64,000 nt of DNA from Athripsodes cinereus (Eukaryota; Arthropoda; Insecta; Trichoptera; Leptoceridae): the NCBI GenBank assembly GCA_947579605.1, contig OX388318.1, positions 1,674,001 through 1,738,000 on the forward strand. The letters are read 5' to 3'. The translations under genes and the position numbers were made by a program. Within the stretch, counting starts at the first letter, position 1; each line of letters starts with the position of its first letter. Shown one piece after another: positions 11,912 through 22,905 of the stretch. The notes beneath the pieces were generated by a model, which ran no database searches, was not told the origin of the DNA, and saw nothing but the letters and a program-made list of their open reading frames with translations.

Positions 11912-12174
11912 TTATTCATTTATCATTTCGTCAATAGAGTAAAACGATTTATCAACCAGATACGACTTCACCCCTCTCCGGAAGATCAATACATCATCGC
12001 ACATATTTGTATCCGGAAGCTTATTGTATAGTCTTACACTTAGACATAAAAAGCTACGGTCCAACTTAGAGAGCCTGTGTTCTACTGGTCTGATTTTATG
12101 TTTTAATCGCGTATTATAGTCATGAAAATTTTCATTAAGTGGTGTGCCATCTAAATGTTTCCTTGCATAACATA
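11912..12174 (-). pseudogene. LINE ORF2 part 3: C-terminal tail beyond the Helitron
   Basis: The minus strand continues ICYARKHLDGTPLNENFHDY, then NTRLKHKIRPVEHRLSK, LYNKLPD and a stop at 11914-11912. The HDYNTR...LYNKLP pattern is the normal C-terminus of this LINE class. It joins in frame to YIYEC at 14425 once the Helitron is removed. Confidence 0.85.
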
Positions 12175-12518
12175 TCTAATATATAAAAGGAAGTCGTGTG
12201 TGTTACAACACTTATAACTCAAGAATGGCTGTACCGATTTGAATGATCTCTGATTTGTTGGATTCTTCTCCGCCCAGAATAAACTATAGGCTATTAAAAC
12301 ATCTTACAAATTCACGGGAAGAAACAATATGAAGAAAATTATTTACGCCATACATTTTTAATTTCAAAAATAAAAACAATATGGAGAGTTATGGCGCTAT
12401 TAGCGCCCCCACGTCGCCTGTTGCATTGTGCTAAAATAATCCGTAGGTTCTGCTATATTAAGAACCAAATTACTATAACTAATTTGAACGAAATGTGTAC
12501 TAATATTTGTTTACTATA

Positions 12519-12954
12519 ATTCGGTAGTTACATGGCAATAGGTTGTATCTCACTAAAACATAATTTTACAGGAGAGCAAAAACAAAGTTTGCAAAAGAGA
12601 TATTTCAGCCAAATTTCGAGCATTAGGTATATATCAAAATGAAGGTAGTTATTATTTCTACAAGATAGATATAACATTTTCTTAATAATTTCTTCTACAA
12701 GATGTATGTAACATTCACTAAATGATTTCTTGCAGTTTAAAAATATTTTTTGTAAATAAGAGTTTTTTTGCCATGTTGATGAAAACAATCTTTCTACATG
12801 TCAATAAGTTACGTCTTTTCTCTCTTTATTCTGACTATAAAGAGACATATCCTTTTGCCACATCAAATATTACACTATTTTGAGCATTTTATGGAACAAA
12901 CTTGAAAACGCAAAAAAATGCGAGATACAACCTATTGCCACGTAACTACCGAAT
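12519..12954. mobile_element. MITE with 33-bp TIRs inside the Helitron
   Basis: The terminal inverted repeats ATTCGGTAGTTACATGGC... and ...GCCACGTAACTACCGAAT continue through GGTTGTATCTC, with one mismatch. No clear target duplication and no ORF. Confidence 0.7.
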
Positions 12955-13511
12955 AATTCGACTAATATTTATGTATCGATAGATCTTCTGTCACATAAAT
13001 GTGGACGTGCACAGATTATATTTGAAATTGTATTTTATTTTTGCAGATGGAAAATTATTATTGAACCAAAAATTGTGCTATTAAAGATGAAAATAAGAAT
13101 GTGTTCATGTAGGTAGTTCTGATGCAAGATTGTGTAGTGAAATTTGCAGACAGAGAAGAAAAATTACGAAGAAAATTATTTACGCCATACATTTTTGATT
13201 TCAATAAAAAATGCAATATGGAGAATTATACAAAATCAACAATGAAGTTTTTTTTATAGATTGGCCTATTTATATGATAATTTTTCTATACATTCTCAAA
13301 TTAGAATCGTTATCCATACAATTTAACATCTGTAGTTCTGATATTTCAATTTTTAAAAAATCATGGAAAGAATTTTTATAAATTTTAAATGAATAGGTAA
13401 AATCTACCCGAAAAAAAAATTAGTAGGTACCTACATAATTATATTACGTACTGCAGATAATTTATAAACAAATCTGAGTTAAGCATAATTGTTCAACATA
13501 AATTGTTCATG

Positions 13512-13738
13512 TAGGCCGGTGTGGCGCGGAGCTCTTTCCTTTGAGTCACGAGGTCCCGGGTTCGATTCCCGGACAGGGCAAAGTGAAGAATGACCCTTTT
13601 CAAATTGTCCTGGGTCTGGGTGTTACATGTATATGTATATAGTGCATTGTATATGTGTGTATCGTCGCGTTAGTACCCATAATCAAGATTCATTTAAGTT
13701 TGGGACTAGCTCGATGTGTGTGAATTGTCTTTATAAAA
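13512..13738 (+). mobile_element. SINE A copy
   Basis: Head: GCCGGTGTGGCGCGGAG and GGGTTCGATTCCCGG (B box). Body: GAATGACCCTTTTC, CCTGGGTCTGGGTGTTACAT, GTATCGTCGCGTTAGTACCC and GACTAGCTCGATGTGTGTG. This body is like SINEs widespread in moths and some other insects. Its 3' end is immediately followed by a MITE. Confidence 0.82.
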
Positions 13739-13748
13739 AAAATGAATT

Positions 13749-14109
13749 TAACTTTCGCAGTTTAGCGGCCCCACCCGTTGTCGAGTACTTTTTTTTCCAT
13801 AGAAAAGGTAATATTTTTGAAACTTAAGGAAATTGTTGCCATATGTAGAATTATTTTAATTTGCCGGCAAAAAAAATCCACTTCGAAAATTAATTTCCTA
13901 AAATTCCGTACATATTACTCGACAACGGGTGGGGCCGCTCAAGTTTCATAGTCGCGAATTTTTTTTCCTATAAAAGAATTTTCCAAAAATTTGGTGACCA
14001 AAAAATAATTCACCATATGGCAACAATTTCCTCAAGTTTCGAAAATATTACTTTTTCTATGGAAAAAAGTACTCGACAACGGGTTGGGCCGCTAAACTGC
14101 GAAAGTTCC
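13749..14109. mobile_element. MITE with roughly 100-bp TIRs and probable 9-bp TSD
   Basis: AACTTTCGCAGTTTAGCGGC on the left mirrors the right end, and similarity runs about 100 bp to TTGCCATATG. The flanks AAATGAATT (13740-13748 and 14110-14118) look like a 9-bp duplication, as in Mutator-like elements. A third copy of the ACTCGACAACGGGTGGGGCC block lies in the middle (13919). Confidence 0.72.
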
Positions 14110-14424
14110 AAATGAATTATATTTTTTTACACTATACCTTCGATGACACACTTTGACAATTACGGGAGTTTGTAAAGACATTAATAATATTAATCATTCA
14201 TAAAGTCAGTGGGAGAGGGCAGAAGATAGGGCAGGTGTCGAACATGTGTTGAAAGGCTTGGTTTGGAGTGGCCAGAGGTCCTGGAAGCAGCGGTGGACAG
14301 TTATCTCTGGAGGAGATACTAAGGGGCAATGGGCCCCCGACCGAACTAGGACAAGGGGAAGAAGATGTATGTATGAAATCGTTCATTGATTCTTAGGCGG
14401 TACGAAGTTCGCCGGGCCAGCTAG

Positions 14425-15283
14425 TACACTCATAAATATAGAGTGATGGCATGGTTAATATTCCTTGCTTTCTGAATACATTTCTACAAGATTCCCTAGA
14501 TTTCATGCTAAGAAGAGTTCTAATTGCTCTCTTTTGCAAAACAAAAATTCTTTGCGATTCAGAGGCATTTCCCCAGAACAGTATTCCGTATGCCATTATG
14601 CTATGAAAATATGAAAAATATACTAATTTTGCAGCTTCCACACCGCAGGTCTCCCTTATCTTTTTAATTGCGTAAATTGCTGAACAAAGTTTTGGAGCGA
14701 CATTTTTTATGTGTGAACTCCATTGCAATGTTTTGTCGACAGTGACACCTAGAAATTTACATTCATCTTTGATTGCAATATTTCTATCACTCAAAATGGA
14801 AATTACCGGATCGTCTTGCACCGATCGTTTCAGAGAAAAGCGAATCACACCAGTTTTCGTCATATTCAAGATAAGATTGCTACAAAACCAGCCCTCCACC
14901 TTATTTAAAGCATCAATAGTGTTTATTTTTGTGTCATTTTTGTCTTTGGTATCCTTTATTAATAATGATGTATCATCAGCAAACATAATAATCTTTTCAT
15001 TTCGAATTAAGGAAAGTGGCAAATCATTTATATATATAAGAAACAACAACGGACCAAGAATTGATCCTTGAGGAACACCATAGTTGATGTTCTTATAAGA
15101 AGACTTTATATTATCCAATTCTGTTAATTGTTTTCTTTCATTAAGATATGATGTAAAAAATTCCTTTTCAATATTTGTGATTCCATAATATTCTAACTTA
15201 CTGATTAGGATCTCATGGTCAACACAATCAAAGGCTTTCGATAAGTCACAAAAACTACCATTATGTGTCATGCTTTTCATCAA
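14425..15283 (-). pseudogene. LINE ORF2 part 2: RT catalytic domain
   Basis: It contains DLSKAFDCVDHEIL, YGVPQGSILGPLLFLIYIND and the catalytic FADD box (14983-14972). Then come CKFLGVTVD and the thumb region through YIYEC, where the Helitron 3' end interrupts it. It starts after two small indels near 15265 (expected VFVDLSKAF, observed SFCDLSKAF with a shifted lead). Residues after YIYEC belong to the Helitron. Confidence 0.88.
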
Positions 15284-16619
15284 ATGATTCCAGAATTGTA
15301 TGGATTAAACATGCTATTCCATCAGCTGTGCTTTTGTTCCTTTGGAAGCCAAATTGTTGTGGATGGAACAAATTGTTTCGTTCAAAAAAGTGGAGAACCT
15401 GGTTAGCAACAATCTTTTCAAACAATTTGCTAAGCACAGGAAGTATTGAGATAGGCCTAAAGTTACCTGGATTCTTTTTATCACCATTTTTATGTACGGG
15501 TATGACCCTTGCCAGTTTTAATAGATTTGGGAAAATCCCCTGTTTTAGACATAAATTTACTATATCTGCAATATTAGAAGCCAGTCCATTAATAATACAT
15601 TTCAATAATTTTGTTGAGATACCCCATAGATCCACAGAGTCTTTTGCTTTGATTTGCTTACAGGCATTAATAATATCACTATCTGACACCAAACTGAATG
15701 AGAAAACATTTTCGCAAGCATTTACATTTTCCAGATAACTTTTAGCCCTCTCCACTGAGGCGCTCAAGCCATTCGTAAGAGACATAGATACATTCACAAA
15801 ATAGTCATTAAAGTAGTTAGCAGTTTGAGCATTATTCTCGCAATCTGATCTGTCGCTACTGAATTTACTTTCTTTACCAGTTTCTTGCTTTATAACATTC
15901 CAAGTGGTTTTAATAACATTTTCAGATGTTTTAATTTTTTCACTAAGAGATAATCTTTTTGCCTCACCACACACCTTTTTAAATACCTTACTATAACTAG
16001 AAACGTGCATTTTCATCTTTTGTGAATTGTCACGCTCTTTTAATTTATATAAATCAAAAAGTTTTTTTCTTGAAATTAAAATACCAGGAGTTATCCAAGA
16101 ACATGATGTCTTGTTACTTTTACATTTTATTTTTTTGGTTGGTGCATGGCTGTTTAAATTCGTCATAAAATTTGAAAAAAAAGTCATAAACGCGGCATCC
16201 GCGTTTACATTATTTAAATTATATTTATACTCTTTCATGGATTTTAGAAAGTCATTTATATTTTGCTCATTATAAAACCTTTTATATTTGAATTCATTCT
16301 TGATTATATTTTCGCATTTTTTACGATCTATCCTCACACTAATTAATTGTCCACTGTGATCAGATTTTACAAAGTTTACAATTTTAGTATAGTCAAATTC
16401 AAGGTCGGTAAATATATTGTCAATACAAGTAGATGATGTTTTTGTGATTCTTGTAGCATTAAATATGCTACGCGTCAATAAAAAACATTGCATTAAATCT
16501 AGAAGTTTACAACTCTCTTTACTCGTTTCATTTAAATTTACATTAAAATCACCGCATATAATAAGTTTTTTATTATTTTTTTGAGAAACCTTAAAGAGAG
16601 AATTAAGCTCATATAGCGA
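15261..16619 (-). pseudogene. LINE ORF2 part 1: endonuclease C-half and RT N-half
   Basis: It contains the EN motif IICGDFNVN (about 16565-16540) and a later SDHSGQL, i.e. the C-terminal half of an APE-type endonuclease. RT entry motifs follow: ARVIPVHKNGDKKNPGNFRP and ISILPVLSKLFEKI. The open frame extends upstream to 16925, but that part is antisense to a second LINE and is not endonuclease. It ends at a stop after ESFDEKHDT, where small indels put the next part in another frame. Confidence 0.85.
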
Positions 16620-16620
16620 A

Positions 16621-17030
16621 CGCGCGAGGATCGATGCATTTGAGATGTGGTGCTGGAGGAAATCGATCCGAGTGCATTGGACTGAACACAGGACCAATGA
16701 GTCCATCCTCAGGGAGCTAAACATTTCGACACGACTATCAACGATTTGCAGACAGTGCGTTTTGCGATATTTCAGGCACATTGCAAGAAGAGAGCATGAA
16801 AACCTAGAAAAAGTAATTATGACTGGGGTTGTGGAAAGGAGGAGGGGAAAGGGCAGAGCGCCTATAAGATGAAGTGACCAAATTAAGGAAGCCACATAGA
16901 GCTCACTACACAGGGCCTTGCACATGGCGGAGGATCGCTCAAGATGGAGACAGACGGTCTACAGAACGAAGCATGATGGTCACGATCCTCAGGATTGAGG
17001 GACCGACGGAGATGATGATGATGATGATGC
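16621..17030 (+). pseudogene. LINE C-terminal fragment with (GAT)n tail
   Basis: Plus-strand translation reads FEMWCWRKSIRVHWTEHRTN, ESILRELNISTRLSTICRQC and RYFRHIARREHENLEKVI, then an in-frame stop, SDQIKEAT and HDPQD. This is the standard C-terminus of a common insect LINE group. It ends in GAGATGATGATGATGATGATG, a microsatellite-like 3' tail. It abuts the endonuclease of the minus-strand LINE. Confidence 0.78.
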
Positions 17031-17471
17031 TCTGATAGTATCTACATTTCAATAAGCTTATTAAAATTAATTAAAATTAACAAAACACTTAGAAGTTCTT
17101 TACGGAACTGAGATTTTAAAAATAATATTTCATCCGGCTTACAAAAACAAAACTACTTAAAGCTACACCAACTTTCGTATTTTTTTAAATGAAGGCCAAA
17201 TCAGAACAATATAAAAAAGCGATATTATAAAAATAGAAATGTATCTACAAATTTAAAAAGGTAATTCCATCATGGATAAACTTTATTCCAGAGAAAAAAA
17301 CATTTAATTAATTTTTGACAAAATTCAGTGCTGGGAACTGGATTCCACCTTCTCAGAAGTGTTTATACTAATCATTTTTGGATTAAGATCATTCTAGATT
17401 AAATATTCATTATTTATTTATTTATTCATTCATCATTATTATTACAAAAAATATACTACTACAAAAAATAT

Positions 17472-17912
17472 ACCTACTACTAAAATATACTACTACTACT
17501 AGACCTCACGGTATATCCATCAAGTGTGGTAGCCAGTAGACCAGCTGCACGTTATAAATATGCAAGCCGTCCTCTCCATGCCAACTAAATATTAAGATAA
17601 TCAGGATGGGTGGCAAACCTCATCGCTGAAATCAAGATGTTTGTGTTTCGTGGAGCAGTCAACAATGAATGGGTCTCTGACTCATTTCTGTAAGTTTTTT
17701 AGTGTCCGGTAATAGACAGATATTCGAAAAAATTCAAATATTTCATTTTAAGTTCAGCGATAAGATTTGTTGTCTTAATGTCTTAGTGCCTAAGACACCC
17801 ATCTTGAATGTCTTAATTTTTTGTTAGCACGGAGAAGACAGTTTGCATGTTTATTACGTGCAGCCGCTGGCTACCCCACTTGTGAGATATGCCGTGATGG
17901 TATAGTGGTAGT
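17472..17912. repeat. Two repeat C copies, head to head
   Basis: A minus copy (CTACTACTACT tail at 17490, running to about 17643) meets a nearly full plus copy (17644-17912, ending GATGGTATAGTGGTAGTAA). Both share the CACGG...GCATGTTTATTAC and CACCCATC.TGAATGTCTTA blocks. Confidence 0.65.
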
Positions 17913-18042
17913 AAAATATCTTTACATTTTCAAAAATCTGCCTTTTATGGGATACTGGAAAATTTACTGAAAAAATGGAAGACCAATATTCTTAGCCGGT
18001 TGATATAATTATTAACATCACATTTCCGAACAACAATCAATA

Positions 18043-19431
18043 GGGTAGATGACCCGGTTGTGGACACTGCCCCGGTTTTGGACATTTTGAGATTTGATGT
18101 CCCAGAAATAAGGATGTGAACAATTTTAAGATGTTTAATTTATGCATAACTTCTTAGTCTTATTTAAAAAGTCTTATTTGTAAATTAACAGATAAGCTGG
18201 CATTGTGTCAAATGTCGTGATGGTTGAAGTTTTCTGTAAAACGTGTGTAAATATACTGATTTGTTAACAAAAACGATAAGGACCCATTGGTTAGTAATCT
18301 GAAAATATTTGAGCAATCCATAATGTTGTTGCTAATGTAACAGTTTAAACTATTAGGTAGAAGTCTTATGAATATATTTTTGACAATATTTCATAACTTC
18401 ACTCATTTGTTTTATCACAATCTTTCATGTCTACAACTAGTGCAGCAATTTAACAATTGTTCTAGTTTTGGACACAGACGTGTCCACAACCGGCTCACAT
18501 AGTGTTTCAGTTTTGGACACCTTAATAAAAATATAGTAAAATGAATATTTTTACATTTTAAGGAGAAAAAAACATTAAAATGGTGCTACCTTAACCTTAA
18601 TTTTACACAAGAGACAGAGAGACTAATTTCTATTTTTTCAATTGAAATTTATCTCTTCGAATACAATTTGGCAGGTTTCAATGGCTTAAATATGATTATA
18701 GTTTTCAATATGTTTGTTTTTTATTTTAATTTTGATAAAACCTTTTACTCTTATTGTTCTGTGGAGCACCCGACAAAAATTGATCTCCCACTCTTTTTCG
18801 CAAGTTTTCAAGTGTCCTGTAAAAGTCGGATTGGTGTTAGCACAAAGATATTTTTTATTTTTAATTCAGCGATTATGTTTGCCACCCATCCTGAATGTCT
18901 TAAATTTTTGTGGGCATGGAGAGAACATCTTCATAATTATTTCATGAGGCCCATCTGCTGGCTACCTCACTTGTGGGATATGCCGTGATGAAATAATAGA
19001 AGAAGTTTATTTTTTTTCTAAATTTTGTAGAAAAAACCTTTTTCCTTAGCATTATTATAGTTATAGAGTTAATTCATACCCTTTGTTTATAATTTTAATA
19101 ATACGCGATATAAAAAACCCATTTCTTTCATTTTATATCAATTTAAAAGATTAAAAACCTAAGTGCAATAAAGTGTCCAAAACTGGTACAACGTATGTCC
19201 AAAACCGGGGGTAAAGTGTCCAAAACCGATGTTTTTCGACCTTGTCGAACTTTTTATTTTTTATTTTTTTATTTAGCGATTCTCAAAAACCGTTTTTGTA
19301 CTTTTCTAAGAGAATAATGATAGGACTATAAGAGAAAAAAATAAAAATGTATCCCACTCTTTTTACAACTTCGTACAGCTCCGTGTTCAGACGAAAATTT
19401 CTTAAAGTGTCCACAACCGGGTCATCTACCC
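18043..19431. mobile_element. 1.39-kb TA-flanked MITE with iterated TGTCCAAAACCGG motif
   Basis: The TIR GGGTAGATGACCCGGTTGTG... is perfect for 26 bp and flanked by TA on both sides (18041-18042, 19432-19433). The motif TGTCC(A)AAACCGG recurs at about 18054, 18071, 18465, 18480, 18509, 19171, 19193 and 19217, in both orientations. A repeat C copy (18756-19008) is nested inside. No transposase ORF. Confidence 0.8.
18756..19008 (+). repeat. Repeat C, near full length
   Basis: It starts TGTGGAGCACCCG and runs through CCCACTCTTTT, GTGTCCTGTAAAAG, GCCACCCATCCTGAATGTCTT and CTGGCTACCTCAC to GATATGCCGTGATG. Nested in the TA-flanked MITE, so younger than it. Confidence 0.7.
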
Positions 19432-19439
19432 TACATTTT

Positions 19440-19511
19440 GTCCACTCCGGGATTCGAACCCACGACCCTTCGCTTACAAGACGAGTGTGTAAGTATACCA
19501 CTAATCCACCC
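19440..19511 (-). mobile_element. tRNA-Thr-like SINE head or pseudogene
   Basis: The minus strand reads GGGTGGATTAGTGGTATACT, then TCGTCTTGTAAGCGA and GGTTCGAATCCCGG. The order of A box, a TGT-anticodon-like loop and the B box resembles tRNA-Thr, but acceptor pairing is poor. A relative is at 57642-57705. Confidence 0.5.
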
Positions 19512-19750
19512 TTGATCTAATAGGTATTAACTTAGAAGATATTGATATATAGGTATGTAGGATGCGAATTTTCTTTAGGAATGCGTGATACAGAGTCTCA
19601 ACACTTTGACATGAGCTTGTTAAGAGTTATCTTTAAGCCCGAGGCAACCTTTTCAATTCCTTTGTGTCATGTTTATCAAATTTGCTCGTTCGTCGGAATT
19701 AAATCAATGCGAATAACTCAACTAAAATAGTTCAAATACAAAATAATATA

Positions 19751-20057
19751 TAAAATTCTCGTGTCACGGTGTTTGTTATCATACTCCTCCGAAATGCCTG
19801 GACCGATTTTGATGAAATTTTGTTTTCTTATCGGGTGGGTCTGAAAATCGGCCAACATCTATTTTTCATACCCCTTAAAGTTAAGGGTGGTAATAAAATA
19901 AAAATAAATTTTGAACATTTTTTTTTATTTTTTTTTATAGTGAGGCATTAAAAAATACATACAGCCCTAAATTTTCAACCATCAACCTCTATTTTTAATC
20001 GTTATATTAGTATATGGCAAATGTATATGGCCAATCAACGATTGCCGGGTGAGCTAA
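19751..20057 (+). mobile_element. Short nonautonomous Helitron
   Basis: The 5' region AAAATTCTCGTGTCACGGTG, then TCCGAAATGCCTGGACCGAT and CCCCTTAAAGTTAAGGGTGG. The end is GATTGCCGGGTGAGCTAA followed by T. This matches a Helitron family I know from many insects. The exact 5' end is uncertain. Confidence 0.75.
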
Positions 20058-20317
20058 TATTATATCAAAATGTTCAATGAATCAATATCTTCAGGGATAA
20101 TTATTATTTTATCTGTAGAACGATTTCTGGAATTTCACAAACGTTTTTTCTTATTTCTGAACCTTTAAATCAAATCCCATTTGTCATATAACATTAACCT
20201 TGAAAAAGGAGGGTGGAAATCACCCTACGTTTTTCACGATAATCCTAACATTCTGATATTTTGTATTTATTTTTTATTATTTCATCTCATAATAAATTCT
20301 GATATTTGATTTAGTTG

Positions 20318-20660
20318 TCAGAGAAATGGCGAACCTTTTTGGGTCCGCGTGCCAATTATCCTCGAATGTTATTTCTCGATTGTATAGCGTGCCCAAGCAG
20401 TAATTTATTTTTAACAAAACAGACTTTTTTTCGAAATGTTATTTAAAAGCTTAAAAATGTTCCGTCAAAATAAATGTCGAATGATTACTATTTTTTTTAT
20501 TGTATTACAAGATTTGAGCACGACTCGCAGATGACAAAACCAATCAGACATGTTTACACAATGTAAAATTGTGCAAAATCTAACCGGAAGAAGTGAAAAA
20601 TGTGTGTCGAACGAATTGGCTCGAGGCTCAGAGGCTTAGAGTTTTTGAGCGCCTTGCAAA
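20318..20660. mobile_element. Possible truncated hAT element
   Basis: CAGAGAAATGGCGAACCTTTTTGGGTC at 20319 resembles hAT TIRs of the CAGNGATGGCGAACC type. No partner end is found. Confidence 0.3.
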
Positions 20661-21784
20661 TAGAAGGTGTTCGTAAAACCTCACCATAAGATAATAATTA
20701 ACATCTACGATTCAGCAATGAGGACAGACATCTTATCTGCACAACCAACAGTTAGGACAATCTATTGGTTGTGATGAGGTGTTTATTACACAAAGTTAGT
20801 TCGCTGACAACCCCACCTATAGTGTAATATTCAATAAAATTATCGTTTATGGATATGATATGTTTACATGAATGGTGCAACTACTCGTCCTGAAGGTGGG
20901 GAAAAAGAGATCCCCTTGATTATGAATGTGGAGATGTACAGATGGTGCACACATAGTACAAGACTGGCATCTCAAAAAAATCAGCGGGGATCTACGATCT
21001 ATCTAAAGGACATCCATGAAGCAAGACCGGAGGTGGTGAACTGGCTCTCAGCACTGGAGACAAGACTGTAGAGGACACGACACAGCTCACATGGGTTAAG
21101 ATTTATCGACATACCAATCCATCCAAAAAGTAAAGCAAGAAAGTATCGTTTATCATAGTCGCTGAAACAGTGTATTGCAATACTGCGTTATTCTATCACA
21201 AAATTTGCGAGCGAAAAAGCAATACTATTTTTGTCTAACTATCAATGAAGAAATTTACCCGAAATATTTATAAATATTGTTTTAAGTAAGGTATGTTTAT
21301 CTTAAAACATTAATTATGTTAACTTTCTTTCTTTCTTTTTTTTTCCGGCAAGGCACCCGATATCGAATGAATCATGCCTATATATACTCACTACTGTGAG
21401 TACAATGTCTTAGCGAATTGGGTATTCATTGTACATAACTACATAGTATCTAGATGTTTCAGTCGCCACGTGCGGCAAGTACAGCTCAAGGGCATTGGGA
21501 TCAATGAACTCCCCGCCCGTGTAACCAAAACATGCACACCGCTTGTGTGGCGACATCGTTGCAATCACAGGGCCGTTATCAGGAATATATTATTTTGATG
21601 TTAAATACATCGTAGTCTTGCTATAATAATTAATTAATTATGTTAACTAACCTATCTCAATAAAACAAAGAGTGAATTAAAATAACCCGCAGTTAATTAA
21701 ATCGGTAATAAAATGTGTAAATAACCACACTCTATACATGTTGATATATATTATGTGGTTATTGATGGAACATTGAAGTCACAA
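20661..21784. other. No gene recognised
   Basis: An open frame at 20868-21071 has no recognised homology. CGGCAAGGCACCCGATATCGAATGA (21343) recurs in diverged form near 24441, so that part is a dispersed repeat. Confidence 0.35.
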
Positions 21785-22053
21785 CAGTGGACCCCCGGTA
21801 ATCCGACCCCTGTCTAATCCGGCACCACCTGTAATCGGACATGACTATTTTAATATTCTATTGAATATTTTTTCAGAGTAAAACATATATATTCTTAGCA
21901 TTATGGATCTGTAATTTGTCGGATTACAAGGTACTCGTTTGTAAAAAAATTCGGACTATAGGGGGTCTTAGGCAGTACTCTATTATAATCCGACAAAGTC
22001 GATAGTTCGACACTGCCCTACAAAACCTTTGTCGGATTACCGGGGGTCCACTG
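21785..22053. mobile_element. Pogo/Tigger-like MITE
   Basis: Its TIR is CAGTGGACCCCCGGTAATCC with ..GGATTACCGGGGGTCCACTG at the other end, the form typical of pogo/Tigger elements. An internal ATAGTTCGACACTGCCC remains. The expected TA duplication is not intact. Confidence 0.7.
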
Positions 22054-22365
22054 TTGGGGTTTCCATAACTTTTTTCTGGATGTTACAAGAACATCAGTTC
22101 TCATGTCATCCAGTAAGTCTAGAGCAAAAGTTTTTTTTATCAAGAGTGGGTTGGAAATTGACCTAATGGGATTCCCTCTGATAAACTCACTCAAAAAATA
22201 ATATGTTGTTGATGTACTTTTTCTGAAAAAAACTGACACCGAGGATAACACACACATATCAACAACATATATAATTTTACGATCTTATAATACAAAGAAA
22301 TAAATTTTCTTAAGTCGATCCAACTAAATTGTAAAATATACTCACTTTTCAGTGTCATGTTAGAA

Positions 22366-22905
22366 ATATTACTACTACTACTATACCATCACGGCATATC
22401 CCACAAGTGGGGTAGCCAGCAGATCAGCTGCATGTAAGAAACATGCAAACTGTCCTCTTCGTGCCAATATAAAATCAAGACATTCAGGATGGGTGGCAAG
22501 CCTCATCGCTGAATTTAAGAAGTAAAATGTCTTAATTTTTTCGAACACCTGCCTTTTACAGGACACTCGAAAACTTACGCAGAAGAGTGGGAGACCAATT
22601 CTTTACCGGGTGCTCCATGGGATATTAAAAGGGCACAGATAAATAAAAAATTAAAAAATCTGCTACCTACTATACCATTACAATATACCCCACAAATGGG
22701 GTAGCCAGTAAGTTAGCAGCAAGTAATAAACATGCAAGCTGTCCTCTCTGTGCCAACAAAAAATAAGATATTTGGGATGGGTGACAAATCTCGTCTCTGA
22801 ATTCAAGTTGTAAAGTATACAAATTTTTCTAAACACAGTCTTTTACGAAACACTGAAAAACTGAAAATCGAATGCGAGACCGATTTTTCGGGTGATTTCA
22901 GATGA
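22366..22905 (-). repeat. Two tandem repeat C copies
   Basis: The first, 22366-22622, is the best full-length copy, from the CTACTACTACTA tail through CCATCACGGCATATCCCAC to GGGTGCTCCATGGGAT. The second, about 22660-22905, is more diverged. Both are in minus orientation. Confidence 0.72.

Larger units (their letters stand above)
12175..14424 (+). mobile_element. Helitron, 2.25 kb, nonautonomous
   Basis: It starts TCTAATATATAAAAGGAAG and ends CGCCGGGCCAGCTAG, with host A (12174) before and T (14425) after, exactly the A^T target of Helitrons. The 3' end motif (CGGTACGAAGTTCGCCGGG.CAGCTAG) is one I recognise from arthropod Helitrons. No Rep/helicase ORF. It contains MITEs at 12519-12954 and 13749-14109, a SINE A at 13512-13738, and an internally duplicated segment (GAAGAAAATTATTTACGCCA at 12333 and 13168). 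Confidence 0.85.
11705..16620 (-). mobile_element. 5'-truncated LINE (endonuclease-RT), split by a Helitron
   Basis: Reading the minus strand: partial endonuclease (16619-16320), linker and RT (to 14425), then after the Helitron a C-terminal tail (12174-11912) and a 3' UTR towards 11705. The ORF resumes exactly in frame across the Helitron. The EN lacks its N-terminal half, where another LINE's 3' end abuts at about 16620. Confidence 0.85.

Noticed and set aside
14709..15738. Plus-strand open frames of 120 and 157 residues
   Set aside because: Antisense shadows of the LINE reverse transcriptase.
16623..16925. N-terminal 100 residues of the long minus-strand frame as endonuclease
   Set aside because: They are antisense to a plus-strand LINE C-terminus; homology to endonuclease begins only at about 16619.
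18668..18988. 106-residue open frame
   Set aside because: It translates a repeat C copy; similar frames arise in other copies in different registers.
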